DNA from: Branchiostoma floridae
Taxonomy: Eukaryota > Chordata > Leptocardii > Amphioxiformes > Branchiostomatidae
Length of the DNA stretch: 64,000 bases
Reading direction: 5' to 3'
NCBI RefSeq assembly: GCF_000003815.2
Contig: NC_049995.1
Coordinates: 5,699,371 to 5,763,370 of the forward strand
Part shown: positions 1 to 10,780 of the stretch, piece by piece
Numbering within the stretch: position 1 is the stretch's first letter
Layout of the letters: each line of letters begins with the position of its first letter
The notes under the pieces: model-generated
Told to the model about the DNA's origin: nothing
What the model saw: the letters and a program-made list of their open reading frames with translations, nothing else
Database searches by the model: none
Program-made: the position numbers and the translations under genes

Positions 1-35
1 AAATCCGTGAACCAAGAAATTAAATTGGTGTGGCC
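1..35. mobile_element. Right end of a truncated Harbinger-like MITE
   Basis: These 35 bases are the right terminal inverted repeat (AAATCCGTGAACCAAGAAAT then TAAATTGGTGTGGCC) of the family found complete at 2987-3359 and 4662-5022. The rest lies off the window or is lost. The expected TTA target site does not follow GGCC here, so this end may have been rearranged. Confidence 0.8.
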
Positions 36-375
36 AAGGAGGTTGAAAGAGGGAATCCCAAAGCTGATGCAAGCTTGTGAATGAAAAAAGTGTGACAGAA
101 AATAAAGTTGAGTTTAGGATGAAATCTAAGTGGTCAGGAAGGTTGAACAAATGACTGGACACACAGAGTGTTACCAATTAACAATAGATTCTTTATTTTT
201 GACTGACTTTGGCATTCTAATAATTGACATTAGTACATTTTTGTACATGCAGCTGTTTTTTGATGTTTCAGTGCAATTTATGGCAATAGATTTGCTCATT
301 TCGAGCTGCTGTGTACAAGTTACAGAAAATTCATGTTCGTTTGGATGTCATCCATATAATCAAATCATTATGGCC
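32..375. mobile_element. Foldback MITE copy A (GGCCAYRWTGATTTGATT end), in TM9SF1 last intron
   Basis: The right end (343-375) is a 33-bp terminus whose reverse complement begins GGCCATAATGATTTGATTAT. It matches both ends of the element at 43277-43816. Internal blocks also match that copy in the same order, for example the CACACAGAGT region near 160 and the ACAATAGATTCTTTATTTTT region. The left terminus appears shortened and starts at the GGCC shared with the neighbouring repeat end at 1-35. I see no target duplication. It is non-autonomous and has no transposase. Confidence 0.6.
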
Positions 376-499
376 TTTACATTGCATTTTTATTGGTTCT
401 GAATTGCCAAGTTTCATAGGCCTTTGTTTTGTTCAGAAAAAGAAGATTGAGATTTGCCGGGCATGTATGGTGCCTATCCGACAAGAGAACAACAAAAAC

Positions 500-690
500 A
501 GCTATGTCATGGGCTCCTAAGGGCACCCGCCCCAGGGGCAGGCCAAAAAACTACACTAAGACGGACCATCTTAGATGATGGAAGGAAAATGGGTCTAAAC
601 AACATGGAAAGCATGGCAGTAGCTGTTCAAGATCGCAACCTTTGGAGAAAGTATGCTCGACGAGTCGACCAATGCAACAGTGGTGCGGGA
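500..690 (+). mobile_element. Non-LTR retrotransposon (LINE) reverse-transcriptase 3' end, decayed
   Basis: The plus-strand translation shows the C-terminal tail typical of LINE reverse transcriptases: a basic Gly/Arg/Pro/Lys stretch (RPRGRPKNYTK in one frame, GAGQKTTLRR in the next), then DDGRKMGLNN, then AVAVQDRNLWRKYARRV, which fits the widespread AQDRxxWR tail. Reading it needs a change of frame, so the copy is inactive. It sits just upstream of the last TM9SF1 exon, inside that gene's final intron. The LINE clade cannot be fixed from this much sequence. Confidence 0.65.
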
Positions 691-760
691 GGGTCTAAGG
701 TCTAAGGTAAGGTGTTTTGTAGAGTTAATTCTTAATTGTTATCTCCTTATTTGCCTACAG

Positions 761-962
761 GTCCACTGGGGTTTTCATCTTCCTGTACGCACTGTTCTAC
801 TACTACAAGCGTTCCAACATGTCCGGTACGCTGCAGACAGTGGAATTCTTCGGCTACACCATCCTCATCTGCTACGCCTTCTTCCTGAGCCTCGGAACTG
901 TGTCGTTCTTCGCTTCGCTCAAGTTCATCCGCTACATCTACGTCAACCTGAAAATGGACTAA
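761..962 (+). CDS. TM9SF1: TM9SF1 homologue, last coding exon (partial gene)
   Basis: Last exon of a nonaspanin (transmembrane 9 superfamily) gene whose upstream exons lie outside the window. A pyrimidine-rich tract and CAG acceptor end at 760. Base 761 completes a split codon, then 66 codons run to TAA at 960-962. The peptide has the end of one membrane segment ([14 protein letters not shown]), the conserved stretch [20 protein letters not shown], a final long hydrophobic segment, and a tail ending [13 protein letters not shown]. This matches the C-terminus of vertebrate TM9SF1 much better than TM9SF2, 3 or 4. The last three residues, KMD, fit the KXD/E Golgi-retention, COPI-binding signal known in this family. 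TM9 proteins act in Golgi/endosomal membranes, and TM9SF1 has been linked to autophagy. The assignment is by remembered family sequence, not by a search. Confidence 0.93.
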
Positions 963-1530
963 AAGATGCGTGTAAGGCTGAGTAGTACAGTGTATAGCAC
1001 TATTATTATGTTTCCCCTCACGGAGAAGAAATATATTGTTTTTGCTTGTTTCTTCGCTCAAGTTCATCCACTACATCTACGTCAACCTGAAAATGAACTA
1101 AGAAATATTAGTTACATGTATACCCCCCTCACATTAGGCAAAACTCGATCAGACGACGAGTCTGCGAGCTCTCAATTACGAGGAGGCATGACCCTGCTGC
1201 CGACGAAGAAATGCCAGAGTTCCCCCTTCCCGTCAGGGTCATGCCTCCTTGTAATTTGGAGCTCGCAGACTCGTCGTCCGATCGATTTTCGCCTAATGTG
1301 AAGGGGTATAAGGCTTGTTACTACAGTGTATAGCACTATTATTATGTTTCCCTTCATGGGAAGAAACATATTGTTTTTGCTTGTTTCTTCGCTCAAGTTC
1401 ATCCGCTACATCTGCGTTAACCTGAAAATGCACTAAGAGATACCAGTAAGGCTTGGTAGTACAGCGTATAGCATTATTGTTATGTTTCCCTTCATGGGAA
1501 GAAACATATTGTTTTTGCTTGTTTCTTTCC
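914..1530 (+). repeat. Tandem copies of the TM9SF1 C-terminal end plus 3' UTR
   Basis: The last 16 or so codons of TM9SF1 and about 90 bases of following UTR recur. CTCAAGTTCATCC occurs at 918, 1057 and 1392, giving periods of 139 and, without the inserted MITE, about 147. The second copy encodes [15 protein letters not shown] then stop. The third encodes [15 protein letters not shown] then stop. A fourth partial copy has only UTR (TTTTTGCTTGTTTCTT near 1511). Copies two and three are preceded by a long T-rich tract ending in CTCAAG, which could work as a splice acceptor. They are probably non-coding duplicates, but see the finding. Confidence 0.85.
1123..1306. mobile_element. TA-target foldback MITE (CCCCCCTCACATTAGGC ends)
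   Basis: An inverted repeat of about 50 bp: the left arm (1123 onward) carries CACATTAGGCAAAACTCGAT and GACGAGTCTGCGAGCTC, and the right arm ends GCCTAATGTGAAGGGG at 1306. TATA flanks both sides (1119-1122 and 1307-1310), consistent with TA duplication as in Tc1/mariner-type elements. There is no coding capacity. It sits inside the duplicated TM9SF1 3' end. The right half of a second copy borders the gap at 59090-59130. Confidence 0.85.
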
Positions 1531-1586
1531 TATCTATTTTCTTCTTATATCCAAATTAAAGCTCATCTGTGGTTGGTAGAATCCAT

Positions 1587-1730
1587 AGTTGAAAAAGTTT
1601 AAACTTTGTTCCAACACAACAGAAGAAAGTCTCAAAATTTCAAATCATCTATCTGACGAAGGTTCCGAGTACTCGACCGTAAATCTGAGTCCTTCTGTTG
1701 TGTTGGAACAAAGTTTAAACTTTTTCAACT
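1587..1730. mobile_element. Foldback MITE with ~39-bp perfect ends, TA-flanked
   Basis: The left arm starts GTTGAAAAAGTTTAAACTTT at 1588 and continues through CCAACACAACAGAAG. The right arm is its exact reverse complement, ending at 1729. TA lies at each end (1586-1587 and 1729-1730 by palindromic overlap). The core is about 65 bp and unrelated between arms. Ends this perfect suggest a young insertion. It lies downstream of TM9SF1, perhaps in its 3' UTR. Confidence 0.85.
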
Positions 1731-2983
1731 ATTTTCTTCTTCTTTTAAGTTCTAAAGACCAGATGGCTATCACCATCCGTGATGGTAACCAGTGTAAAAG
1801 TACAATGTAGCAGACACCTTGTAGTGGTTCGATTACATCATGTAGCAAGAGGCAGGACAGAGCTGGAGGTGCTGGTCACAAAATATATTTAGGAGTCTGA
1901 GTGAGAATAAACTATTTCCTTGTGTTAAGGGAACTGTGTTATGTGGACTCTCCAACATGGGGATTTGTGTACAGAACATGGCCACTTCCACTGCTTTCTA
2001 GGTCAAGTATTATGCCACAGTATCTGGTAGACTTTCAGAGTGTTTGCCGTGTTGGTAGTGCGCTATAGTACTAGTAATGGCAGCTTTTGACCCAACACGC
2101 AACATTGGTTGGCAAACATAGACAGCTGGACTTACAAGGATAAAATCATGGCTTTCACAGACACACAACAAGAAGAAATTTCATTTCCCTCACTGTATAA
2201 CATAAAGTTACTTTTGAATCTTTTATAGTTGACATAGGGTTTTTTCCCCATTGTTTGTAGGAAACATCAACATTAACTTTTAAAAAGTTAATGTGAGATT
2301 CATTTTTAAGTTCATGGCACCTAATTTTTAGGCACGGTGAAGATCATAAGTTTGCATTATTTTTTAGTTCGCAGTTGAAACAATTAGCACATAAAATACC
2401 TGCGCTTGATTGTGGATATGATGAGTTTGCAATTATGGAGAAAAGCATACAGTGTACAAAAAAAATGTATTTTTTCCCCATTATTCTGTGCTTTCTTAAG
2501 CTAATTCCCATTTGAAAAATTCCTCACAAAAATTGAGTTATGAATCTTCCCCCAACCCACCATGGACACTACATCACTTCATATCATAGTTTGTGTGTCA
2601 TATTCTTAGCTTTAGGGAACAATGTCGTCAAACTAGTCTTGAAATAATACTTTTTCATAAGCAGAAAAATATTTCAACTCCAACAGTGGTCATGTTATTA
2701 AAATGCATTTCAGTTTTATTTTTTCTTTGTTCTGTTTTTTTTTTAAATTTAAATTGAATCAATAAGAAGAGTGGTGAGATTTGGGTTAATTGATATCAAT
2801 GTATATTAATTACGAAACATAATTTATGATTGTTTAGAATTTTGGGCATTTCATAAAATACATATGGTGAGATAGTGATAGTAACAATTCTTCAGTTGTG
2901 ATGGTCTATCTTAATTACTAACTACAATAAAGTCATGTATTACAAAAAGACATACCCTTTACTTTGTTTATGTAGAAACGAGC
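1731..2983. other. AT-rich stretch after TM9SF1, possible 3' UTR
   Basis: No coding exon seen. AATAAA hexamers occur at 1906-1911 and 2926-2931, and ATTAAA at 1555-1560 just before. Any of them could end the TM9SF1 transcript; the sequence alone does not decide. Confidence 0.35.
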
Positions 2984-2986
2984 TTA

Positions 2987-3359
2987 GGCCACACCAATTT
3001 AATTTCTTGGTTCACGGATTCGCTCGCTCCTATTTTTTGGAAAAAAAAATAAAAATAAAAATTACCACACACGAAATTTTCACCATTAATGAAACCATTC
3101 ACCAACTTTCTGGTGTAACAAATTGGCCTTTATATTATAAGCTCCTTAAAGTGTGGGTACAGGTGCTGTTACTGTACAATAATAGACTAAGTGTTTTTGT
3201 ACTTTTTTCAAGCTGAAAACTTTTTTTCGTTATGTTTTGGATTAGCCGTTACCTTTACCCCAACCATTTTACAATTTTTATTTTTATTTTTATTTCGTCC
3301 TTTCGCTCCATATTTTTTGTGAAAAAATCCGTGAACCAAGAAATTAAATTGGTGTGGCC
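2987..3359. mobile_element. Harbinger-like MITE, copy 1 (TTA target duplication)
   Basis: Terminal inverted repeats of about 37 bp begin GGCCACACCAATTTAATTTC and end in its complement GGTGTGGCC. TTA flanks both sides (2984-2986 and 3360-3362). A 3-bp TWA duplication with GG-starting ends is the hallmark of PIF/Harbinger elements. The interior is A/T-rich with no transposase. It is about 90% alike, by eye, to the copy at 4662-5022, including CACCAACTTTCTGGTGTA and GGATTAGCCGTTACCTTTAC. Confidence 0.9.
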
Positions 3360-3390
3360 TTAGTGTTATTGTGTAGTGTTTCTGTATGTT

Positions 3391-3463
3391 AATGTGCCTA
3401 AATACCCTGTTTTTAAAAGCAACAGACATAGGTTACCCCGCGGATAAAGGTGAACTAGCATTA
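3391..3463. mobile_element. Solo right half of the CTAGTTCACCTTTATCC MITE family
   Basis: The segment CTAAATACCCTGTTTTTAAA to GGTTACCCCGCGGATAAAGG and TGAACTAGC matches the right half of the element ending at 4476. No left half is visible, so this is a truncated copy. Confidence 0.6.
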
Positions 3464-3784
3464 GGTGGTAACACCTTATACATGTGGTATACTAATTGCT
3501 GTAAACTCAAGGATGTAAATATATGCACCATCCTAATGTACAGTATAATGCAAGGCACTTACATGTAAACTTTACTATAATGGTACAAATGTACATGATA
3601 TATTTCCACAGGAATTGTAGTCAACAGTTGACTTATAATGGGCTGGTCTATTTAGAAAGAAGTTAGGATACTATGGTAGAAAATATCCCACCCACCTTGT
3701 TAATGACTTCTTTCTTGTCACTTTTTTTCCATATAGTGCTGTGTTAATACAACATACATAGATATATATATAAACAATGTATTG

Positions 3785-4476
3785 ATAGTTCACCTTTATT
3801 TAACAGGTAACCCATATCCATTGTATTTAAAGGGACATAATGTAAAAAAGAAAGTCACTGTTTTCAGCCATTTTGAGTTGAGTCTACCTTATTACACTGC
3901 ACAGCAATATTTACAACGTATTGATACGACTTTGTTGAGCCGCGAGAACGTCTCGAAATGTGCGCACTTCCCTCCGCCGCTTGAGTTGTCCGCCATTTTA
4001 TCCAACTCTCCGACGAACCAAAGTGCGCTTTAGAATGCGTTCGGTGGTTCGCTCGAATCGTTACTGAATTTTGTTGAAAGTCCCCGCGAAGCTCCGAGGA
4101 TCTGCGACCGCAACGGTCGATTCGGAAATCTACGGCCGGCTTACTTCCGGTATGCTACCCGGAAGTAAGTGAATTTGGTCGTGGCTTACTTTGGCGTTGT
4201 TAATTAGCGCTAGAAATGTGATAAAATGATGCAGATAAGTTGGAAATAAGTTACAAATGTCAATATGACTGGAGATATTAAAGTTCAGAACCTTTGAAAT
4301 TTTGGCGCCAAATTTCTACAATATGTCCCTTAAACAGGGTATGTAGGGATATCAAGTGGATGGATGGTAGTTTCAAAATGCAATACTTTAAAAAATGGTA
4401 ATTTGATATCCCTAAATACCTTGTCTTTAAGTACAACGGATATAGGTTACCCCGCGGATAAAGGTGAACTAGCATT
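3785..4476. mobile_element. CTAGTTCACCTTTATCC-type MITE split by another MITE
   Basis: The left end GTTCACCTTTATTTAACAGG begins at 3788 and the right end GGATAAAGGTGAACTAGC finishes near 4473. Removing the nested insert (3832-4329 with one target copy) leaves about 190 bp, the size of the intact relative at 24493-24686. The interior shares the pattern GATATCAAG...GGTAGTTTCAAA...GATATCC with that copy. The left terminus is diverged and its boundary is approximate. Confidence 0.7.
3832..4329. mobile_element. Nested foldback element with TTAA-type target (piggyBac-like MITE)
   Basis: Starts GGGACATA and ends TATGTCCC. TTAAA flanks both sides (3827-3831 and 4330-4334), which includes the TTAA duplication expected of piggyBac-class elements. 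It is about 498 bp and more GC-rich than its surroundings in the middle (3940-4170). It contains a separate hairpin, ACTTCCGG and CCGGAAGT around TATGCTAC near 4143-4168. No transposase is visible. Confidence 0.7.
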
Positions 4477-4661
4477 ACATATATATCCCCCTGCCCTTCC
4501 TTTTTTACTAGGCTATGTGGGGCAGCTATAAGCATAGTTTGTATTATCAAAGGAGAGTTTCATCGAAATAGATCTATCTAAGCAATGAAACAAGAAGAAC
4601 TGTGAGATTTGAAGGTATTTGTTGTTACTCTGATCATTATTTCAATTTTGTGTTATCATTA

Positions 4662-5022
4662 GGCCACACCAATTTAATTTCTTGGTTCACGGATTCGCTC
4701 GCTCCTATGTTTTGGAAAATAAAATAAAAATAAAAACTACCACTCAGCAAATTTTCACCATTAATGAAACCATTCACCAACTTTCTGGTGTAGCAAATTG
4801 GCCTTTATATTATAAGCTCCTTAAAGTGTGGGTACAGGTGCTGTTACTGTACAAAAATAGTGTTTTTGTACTTTGTTCAAGCTGAAAACGTTTTTTCTTT
4901 ATGTTTTGGATTAGCCGTTACCTTTACCCCAACCATTTTACAATTTTTATTTTTATTTCGCCTTCTCGCTCCATATTTTTTATGAAAAAATCCGTGAACC
5001 AAGAAATTAAATTGGTGTGGCC
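4662..5022. mobile_element. Harbinger-like MITE, copy 2 (TTA target duplication)
   Basis: Same family and orientation as the copy at 2987. It begins GGCCACACCAATTTAATTTC and ends GGTGTGGCC, with TTA at 4659-4661 and 5023-5025. Both copies keep an intact 3-bp duplication. A few short deletions distinguish this copy from the first. Confidence 0.9.
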
Positions 5023-5025
5023 TTA

Positions 5026-5875
5026 GTTTGAAGTGTAAAATGTAAAGTATAGCGCTGTTTCAAAAATTGTCAGCAAGACTTTTATGCAAAGGACTGATTT
5101 GTATGTTGTTTTTTTCCTTTGCTATCTTGTATTCTTTTCTTTTTTTTCGAAAGTTGGCTGCCCCCCTCCCCCTACTAAAGTAAAACTACTATTCTTATGT
5201 AGGAATTATGTGTTGAAAGATATGTTGAAAAATACACATTTCTCTCTAGTACATATGTATAGTGATATAAAAAAATGTTATGTTAAGGCGTAAGCTGTTA
5301 TGATAAATATGCCGTAGAGAATGGTGATATTTTTCAGACATGAAGAATATGTATAAATATAGGGTTCTATGCTCTATTGTCTGTATCTATTCTATATAGT
5401 TATGTCAAGCTCTTTTCCAAATGATGATTTTTAGTGTACTTATTTTCAGTGGTAAAAGGTGTTTTCTTATTGGATAATTGTTTAGTCATGAGATGTTCTG
5501 TTGTATTGAAAGGACCAATCAAAAAGGGTGTTACAGCCCAAGTCTACTTGTTATCTCTGGTGATGTTTAGAAGGCTTATTTTCATTGGTTGTTAGTGTAT
5601 TACATTTACATATTAAGTTGTAGACTGAAAGTCATTGTTGTATTTGTTTTGTTAGAAGTTATTTGAGCTTGATCATGTATATACAAGACAATTTCACTCG
5701 CTATGTGTGAAAAGTCCAGTTTAAGGGAATGATTTTCACTTGAATGCCAGAAATGATGCAGTAGAGAGATTGTACTAGACTTGTATGCAAAATGTGGAAT
5801 TTGGGACTTATAGTGGAGAAATAAAATGGGGTAAAGAATGTTGTGCTTTTGTTATCTTTGCGTTTAACAAAACAA
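5026..5875 (+). other. AT-rich non-coding stretch with a possible poly(A) site
   Basis: No exon found. AATAAA at 5820-5825 is followed about 20 bases later by a GT-rich stretch (TGTTGTGCTTTTGTT), the usual layout of a cleavage site. It could be a distal end of the TM9SF1 transcript, but about 5 kb of repeat-filled UTR would be needed, so this stays tentative. Confidence 0.3.
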
Positions 5876-8800
5876 GATTATTTCTTTATTGGGGAGGTAC
5901 TCTCCAACCACAGGTTTGGCCCCAACTTTAGGTGTTTTTCATTTGCCAAACTTCTCGATTTTCCTTAACATTTGCGGACCTCAAGATAAAAGAATAAAGC
6001 CAACAGTCTAGGAGTGGGTACTGGTACAAAACCGATTTTTCTTATTGGACCGGTCCCAAAAAAAACAGACCTAAAAGATTCAGTAGACTGGATTTGGGAC
6101 CGATTAGAAAATAAAACGAAAATACCGGCAGCCATTCACATGTTTTGGGGCTTACAGGTCCAAGAAATTTACAAGGGTAAAGTAGAGGAGAGTTGATAAC
6201 TTGATAGTCATGTACCGAAGTTCTACAGTCAAAATTGGTCTTAAGACAGGTAGTTAGTGGTGTTTAAATGTGGATGGGATTTTGAATCGCCAGTAGACGT
6301 CGGATACGCCACAACAGCTGATCATTTGTAGCAAAATGGACCACTGTTCTGAATATCGCTCGTTCACAAACTATAAGGTATGGTTCAGATCTGGGACTGG
6401 ACTTGGACCGTACCTGTACCTGAATTTTCTGTATTGGTAACTACCCTTTGGCGGCACTGTTCCTTTTCTGGAACCCTCAAGTTGTCGGAAAATATAATAA
6501 GCAAAAAATAAGGCAAAAAAAATCGCCCAAAAGACGTGTAAAACAATCCGGAACCTATCCGCTGCTTGCGAGTTGACAATAGTACTGACAGTAACAAACG
6601 CGTACCGCACAGATATCACGTTCAGCACCAAGGACAGGTCTGCAATTTTTCACTAGCGTGCGGAATGCGTATTCCACGTTGTATTTGTGCCGTATTCGGG
6701 ACAGCACAGTTCACTTAAACAACCAGTTACAGTCCCCTTTTTTTGCTTGATGACGTGTTGAAACAATCTAAGCGTAATGTTAGATTTTTAGACGTGGGAT
6801 TGAATGTTCAGTTTGGTGACTACGGTGGCCGACAAGTACACATTCCCACTCCTCTGCTTTACCTGCGCAAAACCTTTGCTTGTTATTGCACGACTTGCAA
6901 GGCAAGGTTGAACACAAAGAAAATGGTATAACTGGGAATTCTTTATTATTGCTCTTTTAGATCTTTGCTTTTGGCTTCACTCATTTATAGTATCAGTTTT
7001 ACGCAGATCCGATAAGATAAGATACGCCAAATAGCAATAACTTAAGCAACTGGATATGATTTTGGAAACGCTCAGACGTTTCAGGCAGAAGTCACTACCT
7101 TTCGCCAGTGACACTGACAGTTTTTTTCCGGTGTTTTTGTTTTATTTACAATTTACGGCATATTTTTTCCTCGCCTTCCAGCTTCTCTTAACAGTATAGA
7201 GGAAAAAAATTAGGAGAAGAAAAGTTATGCGCACGCGGGTATCATCATATAATCAGTGTGACCTTAATCTTTTTCAAGGACATGTGTTCTAACTACCTCA
7301 CGTGTTCCACTTAACCTCAGGTCACTGACCTCTGCAAATGAACATGAATGACGTTACATAACAGGGCATCTGATTAGCTGAGTTAAAAGCCCCAGTATTG
7401 AGTTAAGTTAGCTGATACCACACTAACACTAACTCAGTTAGTCTGGACTTATTCTGTCGACTGTCTAAAATCGTTTCCAGTTCGGAGCTTCGTTCATACA
7501 TTGACGCATATACAAGTCTTTATGACTTGCAGATTGATATTATTTTGGCTTAGGCCGAAGGCGTATTTTTTTGTTAGACAACCGGAAAGCACAATGTATT
7601 TCCCGAAAACTTTAACTGAGCTATAAAAAGTGTCAATACGCATTTCATACGGACTTGATGAATATACGCACAGGTGTGAACGGGACCTAACATAAGTACT
7701 ACCGTTTTGCTTCAAAATTGTAATAGTTATAAGTACAAAAATTGCAATAATTTTAAGTACGAAACGATGCACAAAGCCATACTTTCATTGCCTTGTTCTT
7801 CTAGTTCATTCTAATGACACTAAAATGTCACTCTAAACGTCCGGAATTAATATCTGTATCTTGTTCAACATTCTGAGAGATTGATTTGTTTTTTATATTG
7901 TTTATCCTACTTAAACCTATGTAGAATTGAGAAGTATCCATCTTATGCTAGATCAGCGTTTTGGCCTGAAGGCCACAAGCCGATGAAATTGGACCAAACT
8001 TTCGTTTTAACGTCGTTAGACTTCTTTATTATGAACCAGATTAAACTAGTAATTAGTTTAACCTCCCTATTCTCCTGCGGTGATTGTCCCTCCCCCCAAC
8101 TGGGGCACAGACATCTCTGACGTCATCAAACAATGGGTGCCCCCCTCCCACGGTCAGTAGCAATCTTCATAATGGATCCACAGAAAAAGAACTGATAAAG
8201 ATCAAAGAAACCTCAGAAGTTAAGCCTGTTATAGACAAGAAAGAAAAGGGGGTGGGGTAGATCGCTATTATAAAGAAAAGGCTTGCTTATTGTTTGATTT
8301 CTATACATTTGCGTGTTTTGAAATAATCACACTGGAAACCACATTGCATTTGTCCTTGAGCTTTGTTTGAGAACGTCCTAAGTATACAATTTAATTTGAA
8401 CTGTAATTTCCAACACAGAAATTGGACTACCGTCCTCAGCTGCTTATGTGACGCCACGCTTTAAAAATATTGAAGAAAGCCTATGGCGGCCCTCGTCTTC
8501 CACAACTGTCGCCTCTTATCTTATGACAGTAAACCGTTTGGGAAATCTTTCTCAATTTTTAATTCATTCTAATCTAATATCTTTCTCTGGGATAAGGCTA
8601 AAATGGGTCCCATTCACCACGAAAATATAAATGTCGATTCAAGGAAAGTTTGTCTTACTCCAAGTGTTATGAACCTTTTGAAATGACCAATTTCGGCCGT
8701 TAAAAACCGTAAACTAAGTCCGATTATTGTCTTTTCGTGAAGATGTTATTTGTATCGCACAAATTCTTATAATTCTTATGTATAACTTGATATTCTTCCG

Positions 8801-10443
8801 TGGCATATTCTTTGCGTATTTTCTTAAAGACAAATGTAATTGTGCTATTTAAAATGTATTATTCAGTTTGCACCAGGCCCATTCGAATTCTTTGGTATAG
8901 CTGACATACGTCCATCATTTCTAAGGAACTTTTCAAACATTAGGAGAACCTTGTACCTTGACCTTGGTTCCTTTTCCTTCCCCTTTTGTTTCTTTTCCTA
9001 AATTGATTCACTTCCATCCAGTTGAGGCGTAAAATACCGGTACCCCCGTAGCGACTTTTCTTTTCAAGAAATGCAGCTGCAACAGAAGCGTTTTTCTTTG
9101 TCCCCTCATTTTTGTCTCCTTTAATTAAAACTCCAAAACGGTCGTCCCTTTCATACTAGCTGAGTGGTGACGGTAGAAGGTGGCGTGAGAGGGAGTCATC
9201 TTATCTAGAACAGACGAAAGGGGATGATCTAATAAGACTTGAATGTCTCCCAGTGGCACGGAAAAATGTAGGACGAATATCAAGAGATAGACTTAGGTCA
9301 TCTAAGGACACAAGACGGTCAGAACTCCCTCCAAGACAACTTGAATATTGTATTCTTAATTTCTTACTGTATTTCTTTAGTTTTCTTTTCTCAAATATAT
9401 GCTTGCAAATCTAGTTTGACTGGAATTGTCTTTCAGAAAAGGTTTTCCGCGCTAACGAGCACATGTTGAACAGTCTACTGCAGTTCACTTGAGATCCGCT
9501 AGGACTCTACTGTCCGACCTCTGAAACCGCACTGTTACGATGACCTGTCTTTGCCGTAAGAAATTTAGGACGTAGCCATTTGTGTGGTACAACGTCATGG
9601 CACCATATACGTATATATGGTAGTCAGCGATACATTATGGACATGGGAAGGGCCGTATTACATATGGTTGGTGGTATATAGTTTTAGTTGATCTATTTTC
9701 AGCTCATTCGTTCATCGACAAAATCGGCTCCAGCAGTTCTATAAAAGCCACCAAAAGCCCCAAGAGCTATCAACAATTCAAATATCACGATCGTAGCATG
9801 TCCAGAACTCGAGATATCAAACTAGGAAGTTCCGCTGCAGTACCGTAACAAACCACTATGGGGCCCAAAAACTAATCATTTCAAAATCTCATCAAGACCT
9901 ACCCACATACAAAGTATCGATACAATCCATCCAGGCCTTATGGAGTTATACTGTTTATCCACATACATACAAACGCTATCAACCTTCTAATTTTTTTCTT
10001 TTATATATATGATTCAGTATTTGACGGGTCGGGTATATTCAAAGGGAAACATGAAGATGATGCATTTACGGGCGTTTCAATGAAGTATTCTCAAAGAGTG
10101 TCTTATAAATAGTATACTTGAAGAACGTCTCAAGAAAATCCCTATGAAGAATGTCAGAAGATAGATGCACTAAGATACTAATCAGACCCACGCGCCTGGA
10201 AGTAAGTTTATGGAATGTTGTAAAGAAACATAAGACGTTCCATAACAGTCTTAAAAGCACTCAGAATATTCCCCAATAAGTAGATTTATGGCATATTTTG
10301 GAGATGCAATCTTGTGGACCATCTTTACCCCTGAACTGAGGACACCTGAGGACACGACACTTTACCTGTGCGCCAACAGGTGCTATCTCTATTTGTTCCG
10401 CATAGCCAGTACACCGTCATAAAACGTATCACACCAGTTTTGT
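5876..10443. other. Intergenic stretch without recognised genes
   Basis: Open frames here are short and show no family pattern or splice support. Minor structure: a palindrome ACCATATACGTATATATGGT near 9602-9622, and weakly inverted similarity between GGTACTGGTAC-type sequence near 6010 and GTACCTGTACC near 6412. Nothing else stands out. Confidence 0.5.
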
Positions 10444-10452
10444 ACAGTACGT

Positions 10453-10637
10453 AATCTCCAAGCAGATCCTACGATGCCATATAAGATAGTATCAAAGCTG
10501 GCCAAGGGGTATAGACGGCCGGCCAAAGTGAGTCAGATGGGCACCGGTGTATACACACTCCTAGGCGCTAGGCCGGCTTCACTCCTCCGACAGCTTTTGA
10601 TACTATCTTATGCTACTGTAGGATCTGCTTTGAGATT
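10453..10637. mobile_element. MULE-like MITE, copy 1 (9-bp target duplication)
   Basis: Inverted ends of about 50 bp: the left carries AATCTCCAAGCAGATCCTAC and ATAAGATAGTATCAAAGCTG, and the right its near complement ending GGATCTGCTTTGAGATT. ACAGTACGT flanks it directly at 10444-10452 and 10638-10646. A 9-bp duplication with long ends suggests the Mutator (MULE) superfamily. Related copies lie at 43501 and 14200, and a variant at 51472. Confidence 0.85.
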
Positions 10638-10780
10638 ACAGTACGTACAAACTGTATGTAACCGGACTGTAAGATTTGATCTACTCACACTGGAAATAGA
10701 CTCTACTCTTTTCGTTAAGTGTGATATGGGTGTTTATAACGTGCTCGAGTTTTGGCTATCCCCAAACGGGGGAACTCTGG

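Noticed and set aside
6007-6490. Possible foldback between GGTACTGGTAC and GTACCTGTACC regions
   Set aside because: Only a dozen bases match and no further pairing or target duplication is seen.
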